A stretch of 64,000 nucleotides of DNA from Eutreptiella sp. 'Long Island Sound 2002' (GCA_964036045.1 OZ038395.1:8971547-9035546); one strand, 5' to 3'. Shown: positions 8,567 to 18,413, numbered from the stretch's first letter. Notes: generated by a model not told the origin, from the letters alone. Numbers and translations are program-made.

Positions 8567-11500
8567 TCAGGCAGCCTTTTCGTCCGTTTGGAGCGTTTGA
8601 AGAATGCGTTGACTGGGCAGCGAATGCCTGTGACTCATGGCGCACTGTTGGCCCTCCATACCGCCCGCGTGCGGGCTGTTGGTGGGGGTAACGGTGCTGG
8701 AGGAGTCCAGTTCAATGCTCAGCCACTCGCTGCCGAGCTCCCTGGGCCATGCAAACGACCCGGATCCCCCATCGCTCGTGTCCGGGTCCGTCAGCAGCGT
8801 CTTTGGCGAGCCGGGGCCGGTCCTCGCACTCAGGTCCTGCACGGTGATGCCGGGGCTGCCGGCGCTGCTGCGGCGGCGCAGGGTCGCGACCGCCACGGTC
8901 TCGGACAACCGCCGCACTTTGCCGATCACCAGCTCCGGCTCGCGGACCCAGAGAACGTAGAGCAGCGCTGCGCCGGCGGCGCCGTTCACCACGACGATGA
9001 TGCACACCAGCCACTGGAAGGCCAGCGCGTCCCCGAGCACGTTCACGAGGACGGTGGTGGCGATGGTGGCCAGCAGCGTGCCCCGCTCGAAGAGCCCGGC
9101 GGTGCAGTGGAGGTGCGGCTCCACCGACATCTCCAGGTACAGCGCGACGACGCTCACCATCGTCACCAGGTTGAGCTGCGACCCCACGCCGAGGCTGTCG
9201 AGCTCGGCGATGAAGACGATGAGGTACTTGCGGAGCATGACGGCCGCCTCCCAGTAGCACGCCGGCCACTGGTACGCCTGGCACAGCCACCCCCACTTCG
9301 CGATGGTCCGCTCCTGGTGCAGCCGGCGCCAGTGCCACGCGCACACGGCGACCACCGCGAGCGGGAGCCCCGCGGCGACGGCCGCCATCGCGGCGACGAC
9401 GGCGCCGAACATGACCCGGTACCCGGTGCTGCTGCAGGACACGGCGGTGTCGATCATCAGGTACGAGTCGCACGCGCCGCCGTTGCAGACCTCCTCGGAG
9501 CAGGCGAACCAGCGGCTGAGGCCCTGCAGGACCGCCGGCCCCACCATGCGGAAGGCCTCGAAGGTGGCGACGAACACGACGGTCGCCCGCGAGAAGGTCC
9601 GCCGGCAGTTCGGCTCGATCGCGAACCGCTGGTGCTCCCGCGCCTCGTGGTTGGCCTTGGGGTGGAGCGCGCGGTCGCAGGGCCCGCACAGGTACAGCCC
9701 CTCCTGGCACTCCATGCAGAAGTAGAGGGCGCACGTGCGGTAGCAGAGCATGCAGACGTGGCTCCCGCTGAAGCCCAGCTCGTCCGGGTCGCCGGGGTCC
9801 GGCGGCGCCGAGGGCGCGCGCAGGCGCATCGGCACGTCGCGCGCGCGGGGGCTGTAGAAGTCCGCGCCCGCGCGGGGGGGCTCGTGCTCGGCCGCCGCGA
9901 TCCCGTACCACTGCGCCTGCACGTCCCACACGCTGCGCCGCACGGCGGCGCGGCGGCACGGGCACTTGGCCACCGCGACCATCGCGGCGAAGAGCCCCAG
10001 CAGCAGCGCGGCCGCGCAGAGGAAGGGCAGGGCCATCCAGAAGACCATGCGCCAGTAGGCGGAGACGCCGAAGGCGCAGCCCCAGTGCCACGCCATCTGC
10101 CCCTGCGCGTTCAGGTACTCGCCCCACTGCACGGCCCGGGCGTCCGCCACCGAGGGGTCCTGGTCGACGATGGTGGCCACCAACGCGGTGGTCTGCGCGA
10201 AGGTGATGGCGATCCGCAGGATGCTGGTCCACAGGAGCCTGTGGACCCTCCCGATGGCGCGCATCGTGCCGCGCACGAGCACCGCCAGGATCCCGCCCAG
10301 CGCCAGCCCGTACGCCGCGGCCAAGCCCAGGTGCCCCGCCCGCCCGTAGTCGCACCGCATGCAGCGCCGGTACGCCACGCTGAAGTGCGCCCCGGCCTCG
10401 CAGTGCGCGCAGAACGGGCCCGTGCCGGTGAAGCAGCTGGAGTTGACGCCGCCGGCGCAGGAGCGCGTCGGGCAGCGCAGGAACCGCTGCTCCGCCTCGT
10501 TCGGGTAGTACTCCCAGGCCTCGGTGTAGCCCCCGGTCCGCCAGTAGTCGGCGCTGGCCTCCAGGACCGCCGTGCCGTCGCAGACGGCGCCGGCGGGGCA
10601 GGTCGCGCACGCGACGTAGTCGGACACGTACTCGCGGTCCGGCTCGCAGACCTGGACGGCGAGGGTGGCCTGCAGCTCGTTCAGCCCGTTGTCGGTGCGC
10701 ATCGTCATGGTGTAGTTCAGCCCCCGGTGCCCCGTGAACACCATCTCCGTGAAGCTGACGAGCGAGACGGAGTCGGCGCTCGTCGTGAAGGTGCTGTTGC
10801 CGGAGACCACCATCGGGGCGGTCGTCGCCTGCACCGGCGCGAAGGTGATGAAGACCTGCTTCGTGGTGCCGGTCGGCAGCGGGGAGCCGTCCCACAGCCG
10901 CACGGTGGCCTGCGGGTAGGGAACAATGGCCGCCCCGTCGTTGCGGGAGAGGAAGGCCCGGGGGCTGCCGGACGCCCACTCCAGCACGTACTTGGCCTGG
11001 TTGTCGAACGTCGACTGGTTGCCGGCGAAGAGCATGGGGTTGACCACGGTCAGCCCGGAGGCCCGCGGCGTCGGTGCCGCGCGCGCGCCGGCCCGGCGGG
11101 GCTGCCCCGCGTGCGCCGGCCCGGGGGCCCGCCTCGACTCCGCCGCGGCGGGCTCCGCGGCGGCCTCGCTGACCACGACCACCGCCCCCGCGGGCTGCAC
11201 ATTCAGCAACTGCAGCCTCCCGGAGCGGTCCCCCTGCCCCCCGAACTGCACCGGCCCCGTGCTCCCCTGCGCCAGGGTCTGGTTCATCATGTACGCGTGG
11301 AGCAGCGTGCCGTTGAAGATGTTCGCCCGGTCCGCCACCATCGCTTCCAGCGCCCGGACGTACGTCTTGACCGCGTCGGTCGCGTAGGCCCGGATCATGT
11401 CCGCGTACCCGCTGCCGGGGTCGCGCGCGCGCATGTGGTACCCCACGAAGAACACCCCCAGGTCGCGGACCGGGTCGAAGCGGGCCAGCTGCGCCTGGTG

Positions 11501-14101
11501 GGAGAAGATCACGTTGCGCCCCTTCAGCATGCCCTGCGCCTCCAGCGCCTCCATCACCTTCGGCGCCATGCCGCCGCCGACGCAGAACAGGAGCGTGAGG
11601 CACGTGGACGCCCGCAGCTTCGCGACCTGCTGGGCCAGCGTCTGCGCGCTGGTCGCGGTGCTGTCGGTGAGGGTGTGCACGTCCCCGGCGAGGTCGCCCA
11701 GGGTGGCCTGGAGGTACGTGCTGAGGTCCTGGCCCTCGAGGCTGAGGTCGTACACGACGCAGGCGTCGGCCCACGCCAGCAGGCGGGCCACCGCCGCCAG
11801 GAACGCCGCCTCGAGGCTGCTGTCGGGGACGATGCGGGCGAAGTAGGGGTAGCTGCCCTGCGCGAGGTCGGTGAGCGGCACGAGGGAGAGCATGGGCACG
11901 CGGTACACGTGCTGGATGACGGGGGCGAGCTCCTGCGCGGTCAGCGACGCCGCCGGGCCGAGGCAGCCGAGGCTGTAGATGCTGGCGTTCGAGAAGTCCG
12001 CGCGCGTCACGGCGCTCAGCTGCAGCGTCTTGTGGTACTTCGCGAACAGGTCGTCGTCCCCGGCGTTGAACGCGGCGACCACGTCCTCGTAGACCGAGAG
12101 GACCCCGGCGGGCTCGTCGCCGCTGGTCAGCAGCATCAGGTGCAGCACGCGCTCTTGCCCGACCGGGGGGGCGCTCCCGGTGTTCGCGTTCCAGTCGGGG
12201 GGCGACGCCCGGTCCCCGTCCGACATCAGATAGTTGACCACCCGGGGCTGCCCGTCGGCATCCAGACCGCTGTACCCCCAGAGCATTGTCTGCTGCTGGA
12301 CGCGCAGGCCGCCCGCCCCCACCTCGACGATGCCGGTGTACCCCGAGAATCTGGAGCCGTTGAGCACGGCGTTCAGGGGGGCGGTCGGGTACGCGCGGTC
12401 TTTGGCGGCGCGCGCGGCCAGCTCGAGGGCGTCCAGGGAGAACGCGATCCAGTGGGCGTCCGCGGCGCCGTACGTCGCGACCAGCGCTTCGTCCAGGACC
12501 GGGGACACAATGTAGTGCCGCTCGGGGTTGAGGTCGTGGAGCGCGGCGACGGACGAGTAGAACTCGGGCGACTGCAGCGACAGCATCCAGATGAAGAGCG
12601 TCTTCTCGTGCTCCTCCGCCTCGACCGCCCAGTATCGCGTGATCCAGTCCAGAAACCACTGCTCGTGCACCTCCGCGAGGAGGATCGAGTCGCCCGCCTT
12701 CCGCAGCGCGTGGAGCTGCGCCGCGAAGGCCGCGAAGCCGTCCCCAACGTCGAAGACGTGGAGGGCCTTCACGCAGGCCTGGGCCACCGCCCCGGCCTGG
12801 CAGTAGGCCATGTGAGTCCGCGCGACGGGCAGCTGGTCGGTGATCATGGTGTAGTGCAGCCACGGCAGCTGCGTACAGAACCGATCCACCGCTCGCTGCC
12901 GGGAGTCCATGGAGTTGAGCGAGACGTAGAAGCCAACGTCATGGACGTAGGCCAGCGTCTCGGACAACGGGTTGAATGCAAACAGAAGGACGGAGCTGTT
13001 GTGCAGCTTGAACACCATCGTCACCGTCGTCGCCACCTCGTCGGTGCTCGCAAGGACCACCATCTCCGTCCCCGCGGCCAAAACGGTTGCGGCCGCCTCG
13101 AAGGCGGTCACGGCATCGACGGCGTGGGTGAACGATAGCGTGAGGTTGGTCTTGTACGTGGCCCCCAGGCGTTCGGCTGCGTCGTTGATCTGGGCCTTCA
13201 GCGTGCGTTTGGTGAGATCGAGGAAGAACGCCACCCCAACGGCCTTGCCTCTGCCATTGTCACCGGCGGGCGTCGGCGGGGGAGAACGCGGACCTGGCGG
13301 ACTGACCTTGGGGACTAAATCCGGACTGATTTGCGGAGGGGGGGGCTTTGGCGGACCTGAAGGCGGTGGAGGTTTGGTTGTCAGCGTTAGATCCGGGCTG
13401 ATTTGCGGAGGGGGGGGCTTTGGCGGTCCTGAAGGCGGTGGAGGTTTGGTTGTCAGCGTTAGATCCGGACTGATTTCCTGGGGGCTGCTGCTGCTGCCAC
13501 TGCTGCTGCTGCTGCCACTGCTGCCAATGCTGCTGGTGCTGCCACTGCTGCTGGTGCTGCCATTGCTGCTGCTACCACTGCTGCTGGTGCTGCCACTGCT
13601 GCCACTGCTGCTGCTGCCACTGCTGCTGGTGCTGCCACTGCTGCTGCTGCCACTGCTGCTGGTGCTGCCATTGCTGCTGGTGCTGCCACTGCTGCTGCTG
13701 CCACTGCTGCTGGTGCTGCCATTGCTGCTGCTACCACTGCTGCTGGTGCTGCCACTGCTGCCACTGCTGCCACTGCTGCTACTGCTGGTGCTGCCACTGC
13801 TGCCCCTACTGCCACTGCTGCTACTGCTGCTGCTGCCACTGCTGCCACTGCTGCCACTGCTGCCACTGCTGCCGGTGCTGCCACTGCTGCCACTGCTGCC
13901 ACTGCTGCCAGGGTCTGGGACTGCGGGGGAACCGAAAAAGACGGATGACTCAGGGGCGGACTCCTCCAGCACCTTCCCCTCTTCCAGGTCAGCAGCGTTG
14001 ATGCCTTGGAGGACGTTCTGAGAACTAGAAACCCATTGGCAAAGGATGACGAGGAAAAACAGCACGGCGATACAACCCCGGTGTCCAATACAAATGGCCA
14101 T
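8567..14101 (-). CDS. Multidomain 7TM-like receptor with two periplasmic-binding-type domains and a B-box
   Basis: A single ORF of 1844 residues, ATG at 14101, stop at 8567. An N-terminal hydrophobic segment (about residues 8-25) looks like a signal peptide. Residues about 63-207 are Gly/Ser/Thr repeats, and 208-282 are Pro-rich with a repeated ISPDLTLTTKPPPPSG unit. Residues about 288-620 and 648-937 resemble ANF-receptor/Leu-Ile-Val-binding (type 1 periplasmic) ligand domains. An Ig/filamin-like stretch (about 1014-1140) follows, then a Cys-rich region (about 1155-1255, CATCPAGAVC, CAHCEAG, CMRC). After that come about seven hydrophobic spans (near 1258, 1286, 1335, 1505, 1553, 1605, 1655-1700). 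Between spans three and four is a B-box-type zinc finger (CMLCYRTC, CMEC, CGPCDRALH, then H residues; about 1449-1492), predicted to be cytoplasmic. A Ser-rich tail ends the protein. The layout parallels class C GPCRs (ligand domain, Cys-rich, 7TM), but the membrane part shows no recognisable class C motif. Ligand unknown. The role in sensing at the cell surface is inferred. Confidence 0.85.
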   Translation of the reverse strand: MAICIGHRGCIAVLFFLVILCQWVSSSQNVLQGINAADLEEGKVLEESAPESSVFFGSPAVPDPGSSGSSGSSGSTGSSGSSGSSGSSGSSSSSSSGSRGSSGSTSSSSSGSSGSSGSTSSSGSSSNGSTSSSGSSSSGSTSSNGSTSSSGSSSSGSTSSSGSSSSGSSGSTSSSGSSSNGSTSSSGSTSSIGSSGSSSSSGSSSSPQEISPDLTLTTKPPPPSGPPKPPPPQISPDLTLTTKPPPPSGPPKPPPPQISPDLVPKVSPPGPRSPPPTPAGDNGRGKAVGVAFFLDLTKRTLKAQINDAAERLGATYKTNLTLSFTHAVDAVTAFEAAATVLAAGTEMVVLASTDEVATTVTMVFKLHNSSVLLFAFNPLSETLAYVHDVGFYVSLNSMDSRQRAVDRFCTQLPWLHYTMITDQLPVARTHMAYCQAGAVAQACVKALHVFDVGDGFAAFAAQLHALRKAGDSILLAEVHEQWFLDWITRYWAVEAEEHEKTLFIWMLSLQSPEFYSSVAALHDLNPERHYIVSPVLDEALVATYGAADAHWIAFSLDALELAARAAKDRAYPTAPLNAVLNGSRFSGYTGIVEVGAGGLRVQQQTMLWGYSGLDADGQPRVVNYLMSDGDRASPPDWNANTGSAPPVGQERVLHLMLLTSGDEPAGVLSVYEDVVAAFNAGDDDLFAKYHKTLQLSAVTRADFSNASIYSLGCLGPAASLTAQELAPVIQHVYRVPMLSLVPLTDLAQGSYPYFARIVPDSSLEAAFLAAVARLLAWADACVVYDLSLEGQDLSTYLQATLGDLAGDVHTLTDSTATSAQTLAQQVAKLRASTCLTLLFCVGGGMAPKVMEALEAQGMLKGRNVIFSHQAQLARFDPVRDLGVFFVGYHMRARDPGSGYADMIRAYATDAVKTYVRALEAMVADRANIFNGTLLHAYMMNQTLAQGSTGPVQFGGQGDRSGRLQLLNVQPAGAVVVVSEAAAEPAAAESRRAPGPAHAGQPRRAGARAAPTPRASGLTVVNPMLFAGNQSTFDNQAKYVLEWASGSPRAFLSRNDGAAIVPYPQATVRLWDGSPLPTGTTKQVFITFAPVQATTAPMVVSGNSTFTTSADSVSLVSFTEMVFTGHRGLNYTMTMRTDNGLNELQATLAVQVCEPDREYVSDYVACATCPAGAVCDGTAVLEASADYWRTGGYTEAWEYYPNEAEQRFLRCPTRSCAGGVNSSCFTGTGPFCAHCEAGAHFSVAYRRCMRCDYGRAGHLGLAAAYGLALGGILAVLVRGTMRAIGRVHRLLWTSILRIAITFAQTTALVATIVDQDPSVADARAVQWGEYLNAQGQMAWHWGCAFGVSAYWRMVFWMALPFLCAAALLLGLFAAMVAVAKCPCRRAAVRRSVWDVQAQWYGIAAAEHEPPRAGADFYSPRARDVPMRLRAPSAPPDPGDPDELGFSGSHVCMLCYRTCALYFCMECQEGLYLCGPCDRALHPKANHEAREHQRFAIEPNCRRTFSRATVVFVATFEAFRMVGPAVLQGLSRWFACSEEVCNGGACDSYLMIDTAVSCSSTGYRVMFGAVVAAMAAVAAGLPLAVVAVCAWHWRRLHQERTIAKWGWLCQAYQWPACYWEAAVMLRKYLIVFIAELDSLGVGSQLNLVTMVSVVALYLEMSVEPHLHCTAGLFERGTLLATIATTVLVNVLGDALAFQWLVCIIVVVNGAAGAALLYVLWVREPELVIGKVRRLSETVAVATLRRRSSAGSPGITVQDLSARTGPGSPKTLLTDPDTSDGGSGSFAWPRELGSEWLSIELDSSSTVTPTNSPHAGGMEGQQCAMSHRHSLPSQRILQTLQTDEKAA
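13483..13915 (-). repeat. Triplet repeat encoding a Gly/Ser/Thr linker
   Basis: Trinucleotide-based tandem DNA (TGCTGCCACTGCTGCTGG-type on the + strand) lies inside the receptor gene and encodes SGSSGSTSSSGSS-type repeats (residues about 63-207). It keeps frame because every unit is a multiple of three. It is probably length-variable between alleles. The Leu/Pro-rich and Ala/Val-rich ORFs in other frames are by-products. Confidence 0.85.
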
Positions 14102-14847
14102 GAAAAAAACCAGCTAAGCAATCGTGCATTTCAGACTGGGACTTGGTTTGGTTTCAAGGATGCACAGCAAGGCACTACCACCACATGATGTCAAGCACAG
14201 CAACATCCCGGATCAGAACTGAGGATGTCCAATTCCAGGAGCCATGGTGAATACTGGCCCCCCCACCCATGCGTTGGGTGCTGGTTCGAGTGCAGTAGGG
14301 ACATGGTGCACACCACACGGTGAATCTGCTTTCCTGCCTGATGGTCATCGAGCTTAGCGTCATCGCCACACCTTTGTTGTCAACACTGGGGACCAAATGG
14401 GGTCGCACTGGTTTGTTTGTGGTGTGAATCAGACTTGCCACGAGCGTCTGCCAGCTCAGACATGATCCGACGGGGCAGGGTCCTACTGAGCCACAGGCTG
14501 GACGCAGCACGTTCCCACTGACTTGTGGTGGTGCCGGGGGCGGGTATTACTGGGTGGCCTTTGATACGGCGCCGATTGCCACTGAGAGCCAGTTTTCCTG
14601 CCGGACGCTGGTGGCACGTCTGGTGTGAATTGCGCGCTGGCTCTCTTTGATTGCCACTAAGGTCGATGGATTTGATCTGCAATTTTGTGCAGGAGCTGCA
14701 ATGTAAGAGCTGTATCGCTGTTGGGCCCTCGTTTTGTGGTGCTGAGTCCAGCACCTCTCGCTGACGGTGGATTGAGTCTCTGGGGGAATCCTTGCACTGC
14801 CCGCGCAGTGCGCGCTACTTTTAGACTATGTTCCCCCCGAAGAGCCC
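14102..14847. other. Upstream region of the receptor gene, no gene recognised
   Basis: About 750 bp that should contain the receptor 5' UTR and promoter. No TATA-like box was convincing. CpG-rich TGCACTGCCCGCGCAGTGCG near 14791-14810 is partly self-complementary and resembles a block at 15490-15513. Confidence 0.45.
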
Positions 14848-15204
14848 CTAGGCACGCCCCTTGGAAACACCCTTAGAATTAGGCGACCCAAACTGGACTG
14901 GAGGGGGGGGACCTTGAGGGGGACCTTCCCGGTTCTTGTGGCATGGTGAAGGACCAGGGGCCTTTGGGGGGGAGCTTGACTGTGGGTTGGGCAGCGGAGA
15001 TGGAGGGCAATCAGGTGGCGAGTCTGAACTTGGGATAGCAAAGGAGATGGACTCCATCTTGCATTGCCGATTCACCACTCTCAACCCATCTTGGTAGTAT
15101 TCCAAGTGGAGGAGTCCGTCTTCAGCCGTCCCAACCACCGTGGCAGGAGGTCGCAGGCCATTGGAGCGGGTGTAGAACACCCTATCCCCAATACTGAGAT
15201 CCAT
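14848..15204 (-). CDS. Small SH3/Tudor-like ORF, copy 2
   Basis: 118 residues from ATG 15204; the frame is open further upstream but without another ATG. Residues 1-50 (MDLSIGDRVFYTRSNGLRPP, then ATVVG, LLHLEYYQDGLRVVNRQC) align by eye with the ORF at 6165-6458, sharing Y-x-R-S-x-G, the glycine turn and the HL strand. This suggests an SH3/Tudor-like barrel. Residues about 58-118 are Ser/Pro-rich, as in the other copy. Two copies 9 kb apart in a repeat-rich setting suggest either a gene family or the start of a transposon ORF. The C-terminal region of the Penelope gag-like ORF (GDHVYCID..., near residue 521) has a similar opening. Function unknown. Confidence 0.5.
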   Translation of the reverse strand: MDLSIGDRVFYTRSNGLRPPATVVGTAEDGLLHLEYYQDGLRVVNRQCKMESISFAIPSSDSPPDCPPSPLPNPQSSSPPKAPGPSPCHKNREGPPQGPPPPVQFGSPNSKGVSKGRA

Positions 15205-15939
15205 GGAGAAAACGGGCCTAAGAAATGAGGAGGGAAGTATGATGTCCTGTAGCACGCACCTTCAAAGTGTATCACCATATCAATCAACCAAGAAAAAGAG
15301 TAGATGTGGTGGAAATGGGCAGACAATGTGTGCAAAAAGGTAGAAATGGGTGAAACAGGGTGAACATCCAAAAATGCCAGATCCCCATTGCATCAAAACC
15401 ACCAAACTACTACCAAACTACTACCAAACAACAATGATGCCCAAAGTACCACAAAGTATGGGTTTCTACTACGGCCAGACGCCCAAATAGTTGCACTGCG
15501 CGCGCACTGCGCTTAAGGCGCCCCCTCTGAAGTGTTTTCAAAAAGCATTCAAATAGCATTCCATTGTGGCGGAGCAGTATGAGTTTCTACGGGCGGTAAA
15601 CGGTGGTGACATGTTGTTCACCAAATTTGTTCCCCTCTGCCCGCCCGCTGTGGGATCATGGGATGCGAATGTATGTTGCTTTTTTCTGCCGTCCAAAGGC
15701 ACAAGACGAACACACAAAGATCAGAAGAACAAGATCTTCAGTAACATTGCCATGGGCGCCTTTCGCGGTGACAAGGGAGAGTACTATGAGAGAGAGCTAC
15801 GGCGTGGGAGCTCATTGCCGTTGTCTAATGCGCCGGTCGGTAATGCCGAAGGACTGTAACCGACGCACAGAAGTAGTGCAGAGCAGTCAACGGGGAACAC
15901 ATTCATTCATACATCAGCGATGCACCCCCTCGCCACCTG
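15205..15939. other. Intergenic with one copy of repeat family C
   Basis: A block at about 15730-15780 (CTTCAGTAACATTGCCATGG then GCGCCTTTCGCGGTGA) recurs at 18020-18060 and, inverted, at 51628-51705 and 53322-53400. A CpG-rich GCGCGCGCACTGCGC block and CGCCCCC lie at 15496-15529 and may be a decayed MITE end. No gene recognised. Confidence 0.5.
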
Positions 15940-16210
15940 CCCCTCCCCCTGTGTGACATTCCGTCGGGTTGTTGCTCCTTTACGGGGCCCTGGACAGTCA
16001 CCCGTTCTTCCCTTCGCATGTTGCGTTGGGTCGCTGCGTTCTGTCGGCCGCTGCGGCCGGTGCTCTTGCTGGTGTCGTTTCCGCGTTCGCGGAGCCCAGT
16101 GGTTGGTGTGCCGGGGCTGTGCTGGATGTGGCCTGGTGTGCCGTTTGCGTGTCAGCGGCGCCCAATAATTGGCGTATTGAGGATGTGCCGGTGGTTGCCC
16201 CCCCCCCCCC
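15940..16210 (-). repeat. Interspersed repeat family D, copy 1
   Basis: About 265 bp that match 46640-46905 in inverted orientation. Landmarks: GTGTGACATTC at one end, TTTACGGGGCCCTG, the palindromic GCCGCTGCGGCCGG, and CCCAATAATTGGCGTATTG at the other. A C tract follows at 16199-16215. Shares a sub-block with 52690-52760. No coding capacity and no clear terminal inverted repeats. Confidence 0.7.
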
Positions 16211-16851
16211 CCCCCGCAGCTCAAGCCCCCCCAAGCACAGCGCTGCCATGCCATCTATGCCATCCCCTTCTACCATCACTCAGACATGAAAGGCAGCTCT
16301 CAATGGGTTCCATGAGCCTACCGGTGCCCACAACTGTCGCCTCACTCAATCTCCATGCTGATTGGGCACCCAGCCTGAACTGCCCCCAAGCCCAGAGGTC
16401 CTGAACCCAGTGGCCCGGGCGCTAACTTCCGGAAAACATTTTCCTCCTCTTCAGCATTGTTCGGGGGATGCTACCCGTGTGCGTCTGTCATTCATATAAT
16501 CATCAAAGGAGTCCCTGGCATGACCGCCGCGACACTTTGTCCCACACGGTAGGGCACATCCCCAATAGCCCCAAATGTGCAATGGAACGGCTCGACATAA
16601 ACACTTGACAGGCAAATTCTTTGTGAGTCACCACCGCACAAAATGTGCTCACGACTCGAGAGCCCACTGCTTGCAACAACACCGTCATCCAGGGACGCCA
16701 GCACAGACGCATGGCAAGGGTCGCCGGGCATAAATGCTGCCCCTCTTACTGCCGCGGCGCACACGCAGCAACATCTGGGGTTCCCCCGGACCCTCCAGCG
16801 GCACACTGCACAACGTGGGGCAAGTGGGGGGCTGCCTGATATTCAATGCAG
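16211..16851. other. Intergenic, no gene recognised
   Basis: Overlapping ORFs on both strands, none with a recognisable domain. Confidence 0.4.
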
Positions 16852-17244
16852 TAAACCCCCTCCCCGTTTAGAACGACCCGCCCCACTAGAACGACCCCCC
16901 CGTATACAACGACCCCCCGTGTTTCCCGGAGCATGCCAACCAAATAAACCGACCCCTTCTCAGACCCAAACCCAGGCAAAGAGTGAGACACATGGACAGG
17001 TGGACAGGAAATGGACTTCCAATTGAAACTGCAGTACTCAACAGTTGCTGAGACTCATGGACAGGTGCACAGGCTCTCTGGGATTGTTGGGAAAGTGTAG
17101 GCCTGCCCTCTGCCCCGCTCACAGTGGCACATGCATGACAAATAGAACGACCCCCACCAATTACAACGACCCCCGGGAAATTTTGCACCGCGCTACCCGA
17201 ATTTAACGACCGGGTCATTCTAAATGGGGGGGGGGGGGGGTTTA
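16852..17244. mobile_element. Putative DNA transposon relic with AACGACC motif cluster
   Basis: The ends are inverted: the left begins TAAACCCCC and continues CCGTTTAGAACGACCCG (to 16880). The right is the inverted form, CGGGTCATTCTAAATGG then a G tract and GTTTA (17209-17244). Between them AACGACCC-like motifs recur: TAGAACGACC three times, ACAACGACC twice, TTTAACGACC once and one AAACCGACCCC variant. Inverted ends with a cluster of short subterminal motifs fit a non-autonomous DNA transposon. No target duplication is evident and there is no ORF. Confidence 0.45.
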
Positions 17245-17455
17245 GGTCTGCCTGACGCATTTCGAGGCCAGGGGGAGGAAAGAGAAGGACTTGCGTTCGA
17301 GGTTTCGCTTTGTGAAAAAGGGGGTGCGCGACACAAGGCGGCGTGAGGCAGCTCGCCAGTTCCTGCGCCGACGACCAGTCAGCAGTACGGGTACAGTACA
17401 GCGGAAGAGGGCTGCTGCAAGTTGATGATGGTGTGGGTGGGCGAGGGGACACTGT

Positions 17456-17657
17456 GGGGGCGTTTTCGCACAGCGCCAATAACTACGATGTTCATCCCGG
17501 GAACACCCCCTGCAAACCACCCCCCTACAGAAGCGTGCATGATCCATTCAAAACAGCATCGGGGGTGCAGAAGTCAGGGCCCTGGGACCCGTGGCTACCG
17601 GGGGTGGAAGACAGCCGACTTTTCGCACAGCGCGGGCACAGCGCACGGTGCGCCCCC
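17456..17657. mobile_element. MITE with GGGGGCG termini, copy B
   Basis: A 202-bp element from GGGGGCGTTTTCGCACAGCG to CGCCCCC (17651-17657). TGT flanks both sides (17453-17455 and 17658-17660), a perfect 3-bp target duplication. It is homologous over its full length to copy A at 584-774. Confidence 0.8.
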
Positions 17658-18413
17658 TGTACAAACACGAAACCCAGAAGGCTCCGGGCACAAGGCACGC
17701 CCAGACATGCGCGAAACCGTCATCCACACACACCGACCGTTCGCAAACGTCGACTCACAGGGAACACGGACCATTCGATGCGGTGCAAGCGGGGGCTATC
17801 CCGCTTGGATTCCCTGGAGGCCACTACGACTGTGGTGCACGGAAAGGACACTGCCAACACACATAGTGAGGGACGCAGGACTGCGGGCAATCGATGGGGT
17901 GCTGCAGGCGGGCTTCAGAAGAAACCAGAAATCACCCCGCTACAGGATAAGAGAGTTGAATGCTACACTGCGAAAGCAAGCAGCCGATTGCAATACAACA
18001 AAGTCAGAACAAAAAGCTCTTCAGTGACATTGCCATAGGCGCCTTTCGCTGTGAAACAGGAAATACCCCGAGGTACAGTGCAAATGGGGGTTCATTCAGG
18101 TAACACGTACAAAGCTATTCCTACTGAAATGCCGGACACAAGGTTCGAATTACACCAGACCAAATTTAGTGCACCCCCCTCCCCCCAGTGCATCAACTGC
18201 GTCAACTGAATGGGCAAGACAATGGATTTGGGGGTGCAGTGAATTGCATCCCGTGGCACAGCCGTGGCTGACGTGGGGAAGCAATGGCTCAGGGTGACAT
18301 GACACAAATATCAACGGCACATCCATATTGCAGTGTAGGAGTTGTTGGGAGGAAACTGATGTTGACGACCCAGATCATCTTTGGCTGGGTGCCACTTTGG
18401 AAAGGGGGGGGGT
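17658..18413. other. Intergenic with a copy of repeat family C
   Basis: GCTCTTCAGTGACATTGCCA followed by GCGCCTTTCGCTGTGA at about 18018-18058 is family C. The rest has overlapping ORFs without recognisable domains. Confidence 0.45.

Noticed and set aside
8588-13138. 1516-codon ORF on the + strand and 1383-codon ORF on the minus strand overlapping the receptor gene
   Set aside because: GC-rich codon third positions in the real gene keep the antisense and shifted frames open. Their proteins are Arg/His/Pro/Ala-rich with no domains, while the 1844-residue frame has signal peptide, ligand domains, membrane spans and a zinc finger.
14534-15529. Possible larger element with GGGGGCG ends around the second SH3/Tudor-like ORF
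   Set aside because: A GGGGGCG at about 14537 and CGCCCCC at 15523-15529 could be paired, but the neighbouring bases do not match and the flanks show no 3-bp duplication.
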